DNA of 5,627 nt, taken from positions 1-5,627 of the forward strand of contig JAUVZE010000077.1 in NCBI GenBank assembly GCA_030602665.1, read 5' to 3'. The translations under genes were made by a program, and so were the position numbers. Below the pieces are notes generated by a model. It did no database searches. It was not told the DNA's origin and worked only from the letters and a program-made list of their open reading frames with translations. Origin of the DNA: Dehalococcoidia bacterium. GTDB lineage: Bacteria > Chloroflexota > Dehalococcoidia > Dehalococcoidales > JAUVZE01. Positions within the stretch are counted from its first letter, which is position 1, and each line of letters opens with the position of its first letter. Of the stretch, positions 1 to 5,325 are shown piece by piece.

Positions 1-155
1 TCATAGACCAGGTGGTGCAGCCCACGCTGGTCAGTGCTGCCAATATACATGCTTGGTCGGCGGCGGACTGCTTCCCGTCCGCCCAGAACCTGAATATCCT
101 CGGCGGTATACTCACTATTTAGTTGCTCCGGTGGTAAAGAGACATCTTGTGTCAT
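1..155 (-). CDS. gyrB: DNA gyrase subunit B, N-terminal fragment (cut by left edge)
   Basis: The reverse strand from the ATG at 155 encodes 51 codons before the window ends. GyrB is the ATPase subunit of the type II topoisomerase that introduces negative supercoils. The visible part is the start of the GHKL ATPase domain. After a short variable N-terminus (MTQDVSLPPEQ) come the family-typical stretches YTAEDIQVLGG (residues 16-26), REAVRRRPSMYIG (28-40) and DQRGLHHLVY (42-51). The usual consensus here is LEGLEAVRKRPGMYIG and GLHHLVYE; this protein has GGREAVRRRPSMYIG. The catalytic Glu and the ATP-binding Asn lie beyond the edge. The next in-frame ATG upstream (173) runs into TAG after one codon, so 155 is the likely start. 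A GGAG at 171-168 lies 12 bases upstream. ParE (topoisomerase IV subunit B) has a very similar N-terminus and cannot be excluded from 51 residues, but GyrB is more likely. Confidence 0.9.
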   Translation of the reverse strand, partial: MTQDVSLPPEQLNSEYTAEDIQVLGGREAVRRRPSMYIGSTDQRGLHHLVY

Positions 156-293
156 AGTTAGACTCTACTCCATTGTTGGCAATGAGCAGACATAAGGGTG
201 GAGAAGGCTGGTTTTGGATAGGTAGGATAAGCTAGTGTACAAGCTGGAGAGTTATAAATAATTTCTAGCCCTAGTGAGATTCCCATTAATACT

Positions 294-322
294 ATTATAG
301 CATAATTTAGCTATGAAGTGAA
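294..322 (-). promoter_or_regulatory. Predicted sigma70-type promoter for gyrB (extended -10)
   Basis: On the minus strand a perfect TATAAT (299-294) is preceded by TG plus one base, an extended -10. A -35-like TTCACT (322-317) lies 17 bases further upstream. Transcription would start near 287, giving gyrB an untranslated leader of about 130 bases. The rest of the 156-333 gap holds no open frame that I can support and no clear intrinsic terminator after hisS. gyrB may therefore be read both from this promoter and by read-through from hisS. The short inverted repeat ATAGC/GCTAT (297-301/310-314) overlaps the -10 but is too small to interpret. Confidence 0.6.
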
Positions 323-333
323 GCTGAGGCTAG

Positions 334-1581
334 CTAGCGCAATTCCCTTTCTAGCTGACTAATAGGTATCGGTTTCTGCTGGGAGGTGGTCATATCCCGC
401 AGTATAACGGTGCCAGTCTTTATTTCTTCCTCGCCGATAATCACTGCCTGACGGGAGCCAAGGGTATTGGCCTGCCGTAACTGAGCCTTCAGGCTTTTGT
501 TACCAAATGCCTCAATTACCGCAATGCCTGCCCGTCTAAGCATTGAGGCTAGCTTTACTGCTTCATCTCTAGCTTCATCACCAATATAGGCGATAAAAAC
601 CTGTGGTCGGGGTAGGGCCGGGATGGGGACATTCTGTTTCTTTAGATTGTGTATTATCCGTTCCAGTCCAGCAGCGAAGCCAGCCGCCGGGGTAGGCTTA
701 CCTCCCAGTTCCTCAATCAGGTCGTCATAGCGTCCCCCACCACCAAGGGTGCTTTGGGCACCCTCTTCCTCAGGCTGAATCTCAAATACTGTCCTGGTGT
801 AGTAGTCCAGTCCCCGAACCAGCCGGTGGTTTACTGTAAAAGGAAGTGCAAGTAAGCCAAGATATTTCTTTAGCCGGTCAAAGTGCGCTTCACATTGCTG
901 ACAAAGATGGTCAATACTTCTAGGGGCAGAGTTAGCTATTTGCTGGCATAGGGGCTGTTTACAATCAAGCAGGCGTAGCGGATTTCTCCTTAGCCTGGTT
1001 TTACAGTCCGCACACAGGTCACGGGCGTAGTTAGCATAATAGTCCTTCAGGACAGCTAAATATGGTGGTCGGCACTGCTTACAACCGATGCTATTTAGCT
1101 GGAGCGACAGGTGGTGAAGGTTTAATGACGCAAAGAGTTGCCAGGTCATATCAATGACTTCAGCGTCAAGGGCAGGGTCACCATCGCCAATAGCCTCATA
1201 GCCAAACTGATGGTGCTGGCGGTATCTTCCCGCCTGGGGTCTTTCGTATCTAAAAATAGAGGCGATATAGTATAGCTTTACCGGTTGTGGTAAATTATGT
1301 AGTCCGTGTTCCAGGTAGGCTCGGCACACCGGTGCAGTGCCCTCTGGTCTCAGGGTCAATTGGTTTCCTCCCCTGTCTTCAAAGGTATACATCTCCTTGG
1401 TTACAATGTCGGTTTCTTCACCTATGCTCCGAGCAAAAAGCCGGGTGTCCTCAAAGACTGGGGTATCAATACGCTCATAGCCATAGAGCTGGCAGACATT
1501 AGCTACCTTTTGCTCTATGTAGCGCCAGTAGACTTGCTCCCGGGGTAGAATATCTGAGGTTCCTCGCGGTGCCCGATACAA
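334..1581 (-). CDS. hisS: Histidyl-tRNA synthetase (HisRS), complete, probable TTG start
   Basis: HisRS is a cytoplasmic class II aminoacyl-tRNA synthetase that attaches histidine to tRNA-His using ATP. Numbering from the TTG at 1581 gives 415 residues, normal for bacterial HisRS. The N-terminus reads LYRAPRGTSDILP. The motif 1 region is YGYERIDTPVFE (33-44), then TLRPEGTAPVCRAY (76-89), motif 2 FRYERPQAGRYRQHHQF (110-126) with the ATP-binding Arg, the histidine-specific LVRGLDYYTRT (254-264), and motif 3 PAAGFAAGLERI (298-309). An anticodon-binding domain fills about 327-415. The insertion domain carries eight cysteines (167, 170, 190, 193, 207, 212, 227, 230), mostly as CxxC pairs, suggesting a metal site. 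A longer reading from an ATG at 1599 (421 aa) is possible. However, the strong GGGAGGGG lies within its codons 2-5, and homologues usually begin right at the MYxxPRGT stretch, so TTG is preferred. Only a weak -35-like TTTACA (1649-1644) is visible upstream. The gene is transcribed toward gyrB. Confidence 0.97.
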   Translation of the reverse strand: MYRAPRGTSDILPREQVYWRYIEQKVANVCQLYGYERIDTPVFEDTRLFARSIGEETDIVTKEMYTFEDRGGNQLTLRPEGTAPVCRAYLEHGLHNLPQPVKLYYIASIFRYERPQAGRYRQHHQFGYEAIGDGDPALDAEVIDMTWQLFASLNLHHLSLQLNSIGCKQCRPPYLAVLKDYYANYARDLCADCKTRLRRNPLRLLDCKQPLCQQIANSAPRSIDHLCQQCEAHFDRLKKYLGLLALPFTVNHRLVRGLDYYTRTVFEIQPEEEGAQSTLGGGGRYDDLIEELGGKPTPAAGFAAGLERIIHNLKKQNVPIPALPRPQVFIAYIGDEARDEAVKLASMLRRAGIAVIEAFGNKSLKAQLRQANTLGSRQAVIIGEEEIKTGTVILRDMTTSQQKPIPISQLERELR

Positions 1582-1586
1582 CCTAA

Positions 1587-1596
1587 CCCCTCCCTT
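1587..1596 (-). promoter_or_regulatory. Ribosome binding site that decides the hisS start
   Basis: On the minus strand AAGGGAGGGG is a strong Shine-Dalgarno sequence ending five bases before the TTG at 1581. It lies downstream of the ATG at 1599, so it can only serve the TTG. Nothing comparable precedes the ATG, where the upstream bases read AGCACTCAGAA. Confidence 0.75.
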
Positions 1597-1797
1597 CATT
1601 TCTGAGTGCTTTTTAAGCTAGGATACAGTATTAGCGCCAGATTTGTAAAGAGAGATTGTTTGGCAACTCCCTCTTCCCACCCGCCCACCCTCAGTGACAT
1701 CGGGCTGTGCCTCCATGCCCTGCTTTTCTAAGCTCGCATCTGAAGCTTTGCCCCCTCTAAAATCCCTCTATGTACTTGGGGCTGCTTATTAGGGTAG

Positions 1798-1823
1798 TTT
1801 GAAGGGGCACTAGCCCCTTCAAA
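1798..1823. repeat. Perfect 11-bp inverted repeat (hairpin 1)
   Basis: TTTGAAGGGGC (1798-1808) and GCCCCTTCAAA (1813-1823) are perfectly complementary around an ACTA loop. Neither strand shows a following T-run, so it is a poor intrinsic terminator. It lies 11 bases from a second strong hairpin, and the two may form one repeat unit. Confidence 0.8.
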
Positions 1824-1830
1824 AATAGTT

Positions 1831-1876
1831 ACCTCCCCCTCTCCTTTTAAGGAGAGGGGGACAAAGGGGGTGAGGT
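1831..1876. repeat. G/C-rich palindromic element (hairpin 2), REP/MITE-like
   Basis: CCCCCTCTCC (1835-1844) pairs perfectly with GGAGAGGGGG (1851-1860) across a TTTTAA loop. An outer ACCTC (1831-1835) matches GAGGT (1872-1876), with an unpaired ACAAAGGGGGT between. From memory, runs of this type (GGAGAGGGGG, a short spacer, then GGGGGTGAGGT) recur in many copies in intergenic regions of Chloroflexota and some cyanobacteria. I could not search for copies. The hairpin lacks a T-tract on either side, and its position between divergent genes argues against a terminator. Confidence 0.6.
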
Positions 1877-1901
1877 CAGTCAATAATTTGTAACGGTGAA
1901 T

Positions 1902-1941
1902 TTTACATGAGTAGCCTGATTGGTCTATACTAAAATATAAT
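1902..1941 (+). promoter_or_regulatory. Predicted sigma70-type promoter for rel
   Basis: TTTACA (1902-1907) and TATACT (1926-1931) are separated by 18 bases, each one mismatch from consensus. A perfect TATAAT follows at 1936-1941 but has no good -35 at 16-18 bases, so it is either an alternative -10 or chance in an A/T-rich stretch. Transcription would start about 30-40 bases before the rel TTG and probably continues into rpsT. Confidence 0.55.
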
Positions 1942-1954
1942 CTTAGCTATAGTT

Positions 1955-1967
1955 AAGGGAGAAGGAG
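1955..1967 (+). promoter_or_regulatory. Ribosome binding site supporting the rel TTG start
   Basis: AAGGGAGAAGGAG contains AAGGAG (1962-1967) nine bases before the TTG at 1977. The next candidates, GTG at 1986 and ATG at 1995, would be 18 and 27 bases away, too far, so the TTG is the likely start. Confidence 0.75.
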
Positions 1968-1976
1968 CTCACAATC

Positions 1977-4169
1977 TTGGCTACTGTGGGGGTAATGAGT
2001 TTTAGCCAACTCAGAGAGAAGGCTCGGGAATATCTTCCGCCAGAGAAGATGGCGGTAGTTGAGGATGCCTATAATTTTGCTCTGAAGGCACACCAGGGGC
2101 AGGTGCGTAAGTCAGGCGAGCCCTTTGTTGAGCATCCGTTGCAGGTGGCGCTTATACTGGTTGAGCTTCAACTGGATGCCAGCACTCTAGCCGCCGCTCT
2201 GCTACATGATGTCCCGGAGAACTGTGGGATACCTGTTTCGGAGATTGAAGCCAAGTTTGGTGCCGACATAGCCAAGCTAGTCGATGGCACCACTAAGCTG
2301 GGCAAGTTCTCCTTGCGAGCCCCGAGTAAGGGTGTAGCCGCTGGACAACAGCAGGCGGAAAACCTGAGGAAGCTGCTAGTGGCCATGGCTGAAGACCTCC
2401 GCGTAGTGTTTATTAAGCTAGCTGACCGACTGCATAATATGCGAACCTTAGATGTCCTGTCACCAGAAAGACGGCGGGGCATTGCTCAGGAGACTTTAGA
2501 GATATATGCTCCCCTAGCCCATCGGCTGGGGATATGGGAGCTAAAGTGGCAGCTGGAGGATTGGTCCTTCCGCTATCTGGAGCCACGCCAGTATCGCCAG
2601 ATTGTTAACCTAGTTGCTGCCCGGCGTGCCCGGCGGGAGAGTTTCATCGCTCAAGTAATCCAGATTTTGAAAGCTGAGTTTGACCGGATAGGTCTCAGAG
2701 CTGAGATATCAGGTAGACCCAAACATATCTACAGTATCTACCAGAAGACGCAGAGGTATTCTGCTCAGGGTAAGCACTTTGACGATATACATGACCTGTT
2801 TGCCCTTCGGGTATTGGTGGGCACGGTGCCGGATTGTTATAGTGCAGTCGGCATTATCCACAGTTTGTGGCGTCCAATGCCTGAGGCGTTTGATGACTTC
2901 ATTGCTAACCCCAGGCCCAATGGGTATCAATCATTACATACTGCCGTAATGTGCCTGGGCACCACCCCTCTAGAAGTTCAGATTCGTACCCAGGAGATGC
3001 ATCATATTGCTGAATACGGGGTCGCTGCTCACTGGCGCTATAAAGAAGGTGAAAAGAAGGATATCCACTTTGAGGAGAGGATAGCTTGGCTACGCCAGTT
3101 AATTGAGTGGCACCGGGAGTTCAGTGGGGCGGAGGAGTTTCTCGAATCGGTTAAAACCGATATATTCATTGACCAGGTTTTTGTTTATACCCCTAAGGGG
3201 GAGATAAAGGATTTGCCCAGAGGTGCTACCCCGCTTGATTTTGCTTATCGGGTTCATACTGAGGTGGGGCACCGTTGTATTGGGGCTAAGGTCAATGGTA
3301 GGCTGGTGCCACTAAGTTACGAGCTCAAAAATGGTGATGTAGTCGCGATTATGTCGGCTAAGGTGGCTAGAGGACCGAGTCGAGATTGGCTGAATCCGCA
3401 TCTAGGTTATACCAGGACTTCTCATGCCAGGGAGAAGATACGGCAGTGGTTTAAAAGGCAGGAGCGGGCGGAGAATATTGAGCGAGGTCGGGAGCTTCTG
3501 GAGAAGGAGTTACGTCATCTGGGGGTAAAGCTCAGTAAGCGGGAGGAGCTGGCTAAGCTGTTTAAGTATGATAGCCTTGATGACTTTCTGGCGGCTTTGG
3601 GCTACGGCGGTATTACTAGGCACCAGATTGCCTTGAAGTTAGCTGCCGAGCAAGAGCAACCTAAGGTAGTGGCTGAAGTTGCCCCATCCAAGGCGCCGGT
3701 ATCAGCTGTTCAGGTGCTGGGGGTCGGAGATTTGCTTACCCATTTAGCTCAGTGTTGTCGCCCGGTGCCGGGTGATAAGATTGTTGGCTATGTTACTCGC
3801 AGCCGGGGGGTGGTAATCCACCGTCAGGATTGTTACAATGTGACTCACCAAGATGAGCCGGAGAGGCTGATTGCCGTGGAGTGGGGGCAGGTTGATTCGC
3901 TATATCCGGTTAGTATTCAGATTGAAGCCTGGGATAGAGTGGGGCTTATACGCGATATCACCACGGTTATCGCTGAGGAGAAGGTTAATATTGCTGCCAT
4001 GAGCTCTATCAACCATGCTGACCATACAGTTACCGAATACTTTACTTTAGAGACGAAGGGCTTGGCTCAGCTATCACGGCTCTTGGTAAAAATTGAGGGG
4101 GTTGGGGGGGTAATAAGTGTTACTAGGGTTGGGGACGGAGTAACTACCAAAACTAACCCTTCAACCTAA
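1977..4169 (+). CDS. rel: Rel/RelA-SpoT family (p)ppGpp synthetase/hydrolase, full length
   Basis: Long RSH enzyme of 730 residues that makes (p)ppGpp from ATP and GDP/GTP when uncharged tRNA stalls the ribosome, and may also degrade it. Visible domains follow. The HD hydrolase (about 25-180) has R44, H53, H77-D78, E81, D150 and N154 in place, but the usual Asp after E81 is Asn (N82). The synthetase (about 235-360) has GRPKH (246-250), D273, GYQSLHT (316-322) and EVQIRT (333-338). The TGS domain (about 395-458) carries H432, the conserved His that contacts the tRNA 3' end. A helical linker follows, then a zinc-finger/CC domain (C593, C594, H615, C619) and a C-terminal ACT domain (about 643-716). 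The synthetase loop that reads RxKD in classical bifunctional Rel is AFDD (304-307), closer to the ExDD of RelA. The start is TTG at 1977. rpsT follows after 34 bases. Family assignment is certain; whether it is a working hydrolase is open. Confidence 0.97.
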   Translation: MATVGVMSFSQLREKAREYLPPEKMAVVEDAYNFALKAHQGQVRKSGEPFVEHPLQVALILVELQLDASTLAAALLHDVPENCGIPVSEIEAKFGADIAKLVDGTTKLGKFSLRAPSKGVAAGQQQAENLRKLLVAMAEDLRVVFIKLADRLHNMRTLDVLSPERRRGIAQETLEIYAPLAHRLGIWELKWQLEDWSFRYLEPRQYRQIVNLVAARRARRESFIAQVIQILKAEFDRIGLRAEISGRPKHIYSIYQKTQRYSAQGKHFDDIHDLFALRVLVGTVPDCYSAVGIIHSLWRPMPEAFDDFIANPRPNGYQSLHTAVMCLGTTPLEVQIRTQEMHHIAEYGVAAHWRYKEGEKKDIHFEERIAWLRQLIEWHREFSGAEEFLESVKTDIFIDQVFVYTPKGEIKDLPRGATPLDFAYRVHTEVGHRCIGAKVNGRLVPLSYELKNGDVVAIMSAKVARGPSRDWLNPHLGYTRTSHAREKIRQWFKRQERAENIERGRELLEKELRHLGVKLSKREELAKLFKYDSLDDFLAALGYGGITRHQIALKLAAEQEQPKVVAEVAPSKAPVSAVQVLGVGDLLTHLAQCCRPVPGDKIVGYVTRSRGVVIHRQDCYNVTHQDEPERLIAVEWGQVDSLYPVSIQIEAWDRVGLIRDITTVIAEEKVNIAAMSSINHADHTVTEYFTLETKGLAQLSRLLVKIEGVGGVISVTRVGDGVTTKTNPST

Positions 4170-4190
4170 ATTAGTCTAGATAATAAACAT

Positions 4191-4197
4191 GAGGGGG
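4191..4197 (+). promoter_or_regulatory. Ribosome binding site supporting the rpsT TTG start
   Basis: GAGGGGG ends six bases before the TTG at 4204. The ATG at 4189 overlaps this site and reaches TAG after two further codons, so it is not a gene start. No separate promoter is evident in the 34-base gap after rel. Confidence 0.75.
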
Positions 4198-4203
4198 TAG
4201 GTA

Positions 4204-4506
4204 TTGCCAAGAAGTAAATCATCTCAAAAACAGGTGCGTGTGTCAGAAAGACGGCGGTTAGGCAATAAATCTATTCGTAGCCTGTGTAAGACTAACATAA
4301 CAAAGGCGGAAAGGCTTATTTTCCTAGGCGAGCTTGAGAAAGCTCAGGCAGCAGTAGTAGCTGCCATCAGTTCTTTAGATAAAGCGATGGAGAAGGGGGT
4401 TATCCACCCTAATAATGCCGCCAGACGTAAAGCACGATTAATGAAGAAGCTAAATCAGGCGCTGGCCTTATCTTCAGCTGAAACTAAGCTGGAAGAAGCC
4501 AGCTGA
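4204..4506 (+). CDS. rpsT: 30S ribosomal protein S20 (bS20), TTG start
   Basis: S20 is a primary 16S rRNA-binding protein of the small subunit, made almost entirely of long helices. The product has 100 residues, slightly longer than the usual 85-90. Family signatures are the basic N-terminus with SERRRLGNKSIRS (14-26), an alanine-rich central helix (45-60), and DKAMEKGVIHPNNAARRKAR (59-78) followed by LMKKLN (79-84), close to the typical DKAAKKGVIHKNAAARKKSRLMKRLN. The extra length is a tail rich in Ser, Ala and Glu (about 87-100). The start is a TTG with a strong GAGGGGG six bases upstream. E. coli rpsT also uses a UUG start, which matters there for autorepression; whether that applies here is unknown. 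It lies close behind rel and is probably co-transcribed with it. No convincing terminator follows. Confidence 0.96.
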   Translation: MPRSKSSQKQVRVSERRRLGNKSIRSLCKTNITKAERLIFLGELEKAQAAVVAAISSLDKAMEKGVIHPNNAARRKARLMKKLNQALALSSAETKLEEAS

Positions 4507-4524
4507 TTTACCCCGGGATGGGGA

Positions 4525-4553
4525 TTGACAGAAAGGTTTATTTAGTATAAGAT
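4525..4553 (+). promoter_or_regulatory. Predicted lexA promoter
   Basis: A perfect -35 TTGACA (4525-4530) is followed after 17 bases by TAAGAT (4548-4553), or after 15 bases by the better-matching TATAAG (4546-4551). Transcription would start near 4558-4560, directly against the LexA operator. Repressor bound there would block initiation or early elongation. Confidence 0.6.
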
Positions 4554-4561
4554 TTATTTTA

Positions 4562-4573
4562 GAACAGATGTTC
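4562..4573 (+). promoter_or_regulatory. LexA operator (SOS box) upstream of lexA
   Basis: GAACAGATGTTC is a perfect GAAC-N4-GTTC palindrome, matching the core of the Gram-positive-type LexA box (CGAACATATGTTCG in B. subtilis) and not the E. coli CTG-N10-CAG form. It sits between the promoter and the lexA start, 22 bases before the ATG at 4596, as expected for autoregulation. I saw no second copy elsewhere in the window. Confidence 0.88.
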
Positions 4574-4595
4574 CACCAAATAGTGGTAGTGAGCA

Positions 4596-5237
4596 ATGAT
4601 GGCGCTCTCAGCTAAACAGCAACAAATTATTGATTTTATTAGCCGTTTTTTGGCCGACAAGCAATATCCCCCCACTATCAGGGATATAGTAACCGGATGT
4701 GGGCTTAGCTCAACTTCGGTGGTAGATTACAACCTTAAAATCTTAGCAAGGGAGGGGTATATTCGCCGCCATCCTGAGGTGTCGCGTGGTATCGTGGTAC
4801 CCCCACGGTCTCCTGCCATGGGGCGTCGACTTCTAGTACCGGTGATTGGTCAAATAGCGGCAGGTGAACCAATACCGGTGCCCACTCCTGATACCTGGGA
4901 TGTGGCCGCTTCGTCCGAGACTCTGGAGGTTACCCAAGATTTGACCCGAGGCAGGGAGGGGGTTTATGCTCTTAGGGTGCGGGGCTCATCAATGGTAGAT
5001 GCTTTGATTAATGATGGTGATATTGTCTTGATGCAGTATGTGAATGTGGTGGAGAATGGAGAAATGGCAGCCATCTGGCTTAAGGCGGAGAAAGAGGCAA
5101 CGCTAAAAAAATTTTATGCTGAAAACGGTCGTATTCGCCTTCAGCCGGCTAATAGCCAGATGCAGCCGATATATGTTGAGCCGGACAATGTTGAGATTCA
5201 AGGTAGGGTCATTGCTGTCATCCGGCAGTTGATGTAG
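4596..5237 (+). CDS. lexA: LexA, SOS-response transcriptional repressor and self-cleaving protease
   Basis: LexA represses DNA-repair genes and cleaves itself when RecA filaments form on damaged DNA. The 213-residue product shows the N-terminal winged helix-turn-helix (about 5-70), with PPTIRDIVTGCGLSSTSVVD (25-44) followed by YIRR (55-58), and the C-terminal S24-type peptidase domain. The self-cleavage bond is A89-G90 in IGQIAAGEP. The catalytic Ser is S132 in RVRGSSMVD and the catalytic Lys is K171 in EATLKKFY. All key residues are present, so the protein should be active. Two adjacent ATGs (4596 and 4599) are equally plausible starts. The Shine-Dalgarno signal is weak, unlike those of rel, rpsT and hisS. 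A promoter and a perfect LexA box directly upstream indicate autorepression. It lies 89 bases after rpsT with its own promoter. Confidence 0.97.
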   Translation: MMALSAKQQQIIDFISRFLADKQYPPTIRDIVTGCGLSSTSVVDYNLKILAREGYIRRHPEVSRGIVVPPRSPAMGRRLLVPVIGQIAAGEPIPVPTPDTWDVAASSETLEVTQDLTRGREGVYALRVRGSSMVDALINDGDIVLMQYVNVVENGEMAAIWLKAEKEATLKKFYAENGRIRLQPANSQMQPIYVEPDNVEIQGRVIAVIRQLM

Positions 5238-5243
5238 CTCTTT

Positions 5244-5270
5244 TTGACTTTGGTGGCTAATGAGTATAAA
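5244..5270 (+). promoter_or_regulatory. Possible promoter for the aldolase-family gene
   Basis: TTGACT (5244-5249) is followed after 15 bases by TATAAA (5265-5270), or after 17 bases by TAAATT (5267-5272). Element matches are good but the first spacing is short. The -10 lies in the loop of an inverted repeat, which could be an operator. Read-through from lexA is the alternative. Confidence 0.4.
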
Positions 5271-5277
5271 TTAGCCA
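5254..5277. repeat. 8-bp perfect inverted repeat between lexA and the aldolase gene
   Basis: TGGCTAAT (5254-5261) and ATTAGCCA (5270-5277) flank an 8-base A/T-rich centre. There is no T-run after it on the plus strand, so it is a weak terminator candidate for lexA. Its overlap with a possible -10 makes an operator equally likely. A smaller repeat, TATGA-CGCA-TCATA, follows at 5287-5300. Confidence 0.55.
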
Positions 5278-5325
5278 TAGCCTAAATATGACGCATCATA
5301 AGAATTAGTAACCGAAAAGAGAGCT

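Larger units (their letters stand above)
1582..1976. other. Divergent intergenic region between hisS and rel
   Basis: About 395 bases lie between two divergently read genes. From left to right it contains the hisS leader (to about 1680) and a pyrimidine-rich stretch on the plus strand (about 1670-1780) in which I see no coding frame, RNA gene or known motif. Two strong hairpins follow (1798-1823 and 1835-1860), and then the rel promoter and ribosome binding site (1902-1967). Because both genes point outward, no terminator is needed here. The hairpins therefore call for another explanation, most simply a dispersed repeat. Confidence 0.8.

Noticed and set aside
1287..1548. Two overlapping short plus-strand open frames inside hisS
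   Set aside because: They are antisense to well-conserved hisS codons (motif 2 region and N-terminus) and have no ribosome binding site or family resemblance.
1621..1649. hisS promoter with TTTACA (1649-1644)
   Set aside because: No acceptable -10 at 16-18 bases (best is TGTATC). Too weak to list as a feature. I also saw no T-box-like leader structure in the short space.
2464..2477. Fourteen-base exact match CAGAAAGACGGCGG between rel (2464-2477) and rpsT (4244-4257)
   Set aside because: Both copies encode ERR residues in unrelated conserved contexts (PERRR and SERRR). Shared codon use explains it better than a repeat.
2168..2482. 104-codon open frame on the minus strand inside rel
   Set aside because: It lies wholly antisense to the HD domain of rel, shows no recognisable motif and has Ser/Arg-rich composition typical of an antisense shadow.
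4098..4112. G-run (GGGGGTTGGGGGGG) near the end of rel as a phase-variable tract
   Set aside because: Seven G at most, encodes conserved Gly/Val residues of the ACT domain, and the frame is intact. It is ordinary codon use.
4400..4408. DnaA-box-like TTATCCACC near gyrB, which often lies close to oriC
   Set aside because: Single copy, one mismatch, inside the conserved GVIHP codons of rpsT. No cluster of boxes or A/T-rich unwinding region is present.
4511..4523. CCCC-GGGAT-GGGG as a terminator after rpsT
   Set aside because: Only a 4-bp stem and followed by ATTGACA rather than a T-run. It abuts the lexA -35.
4573..4586. CCAC/GTGG inverted repeat between the SOS box and lexA start
   Set aside because: Four-base arms with no extension are expected by chance.
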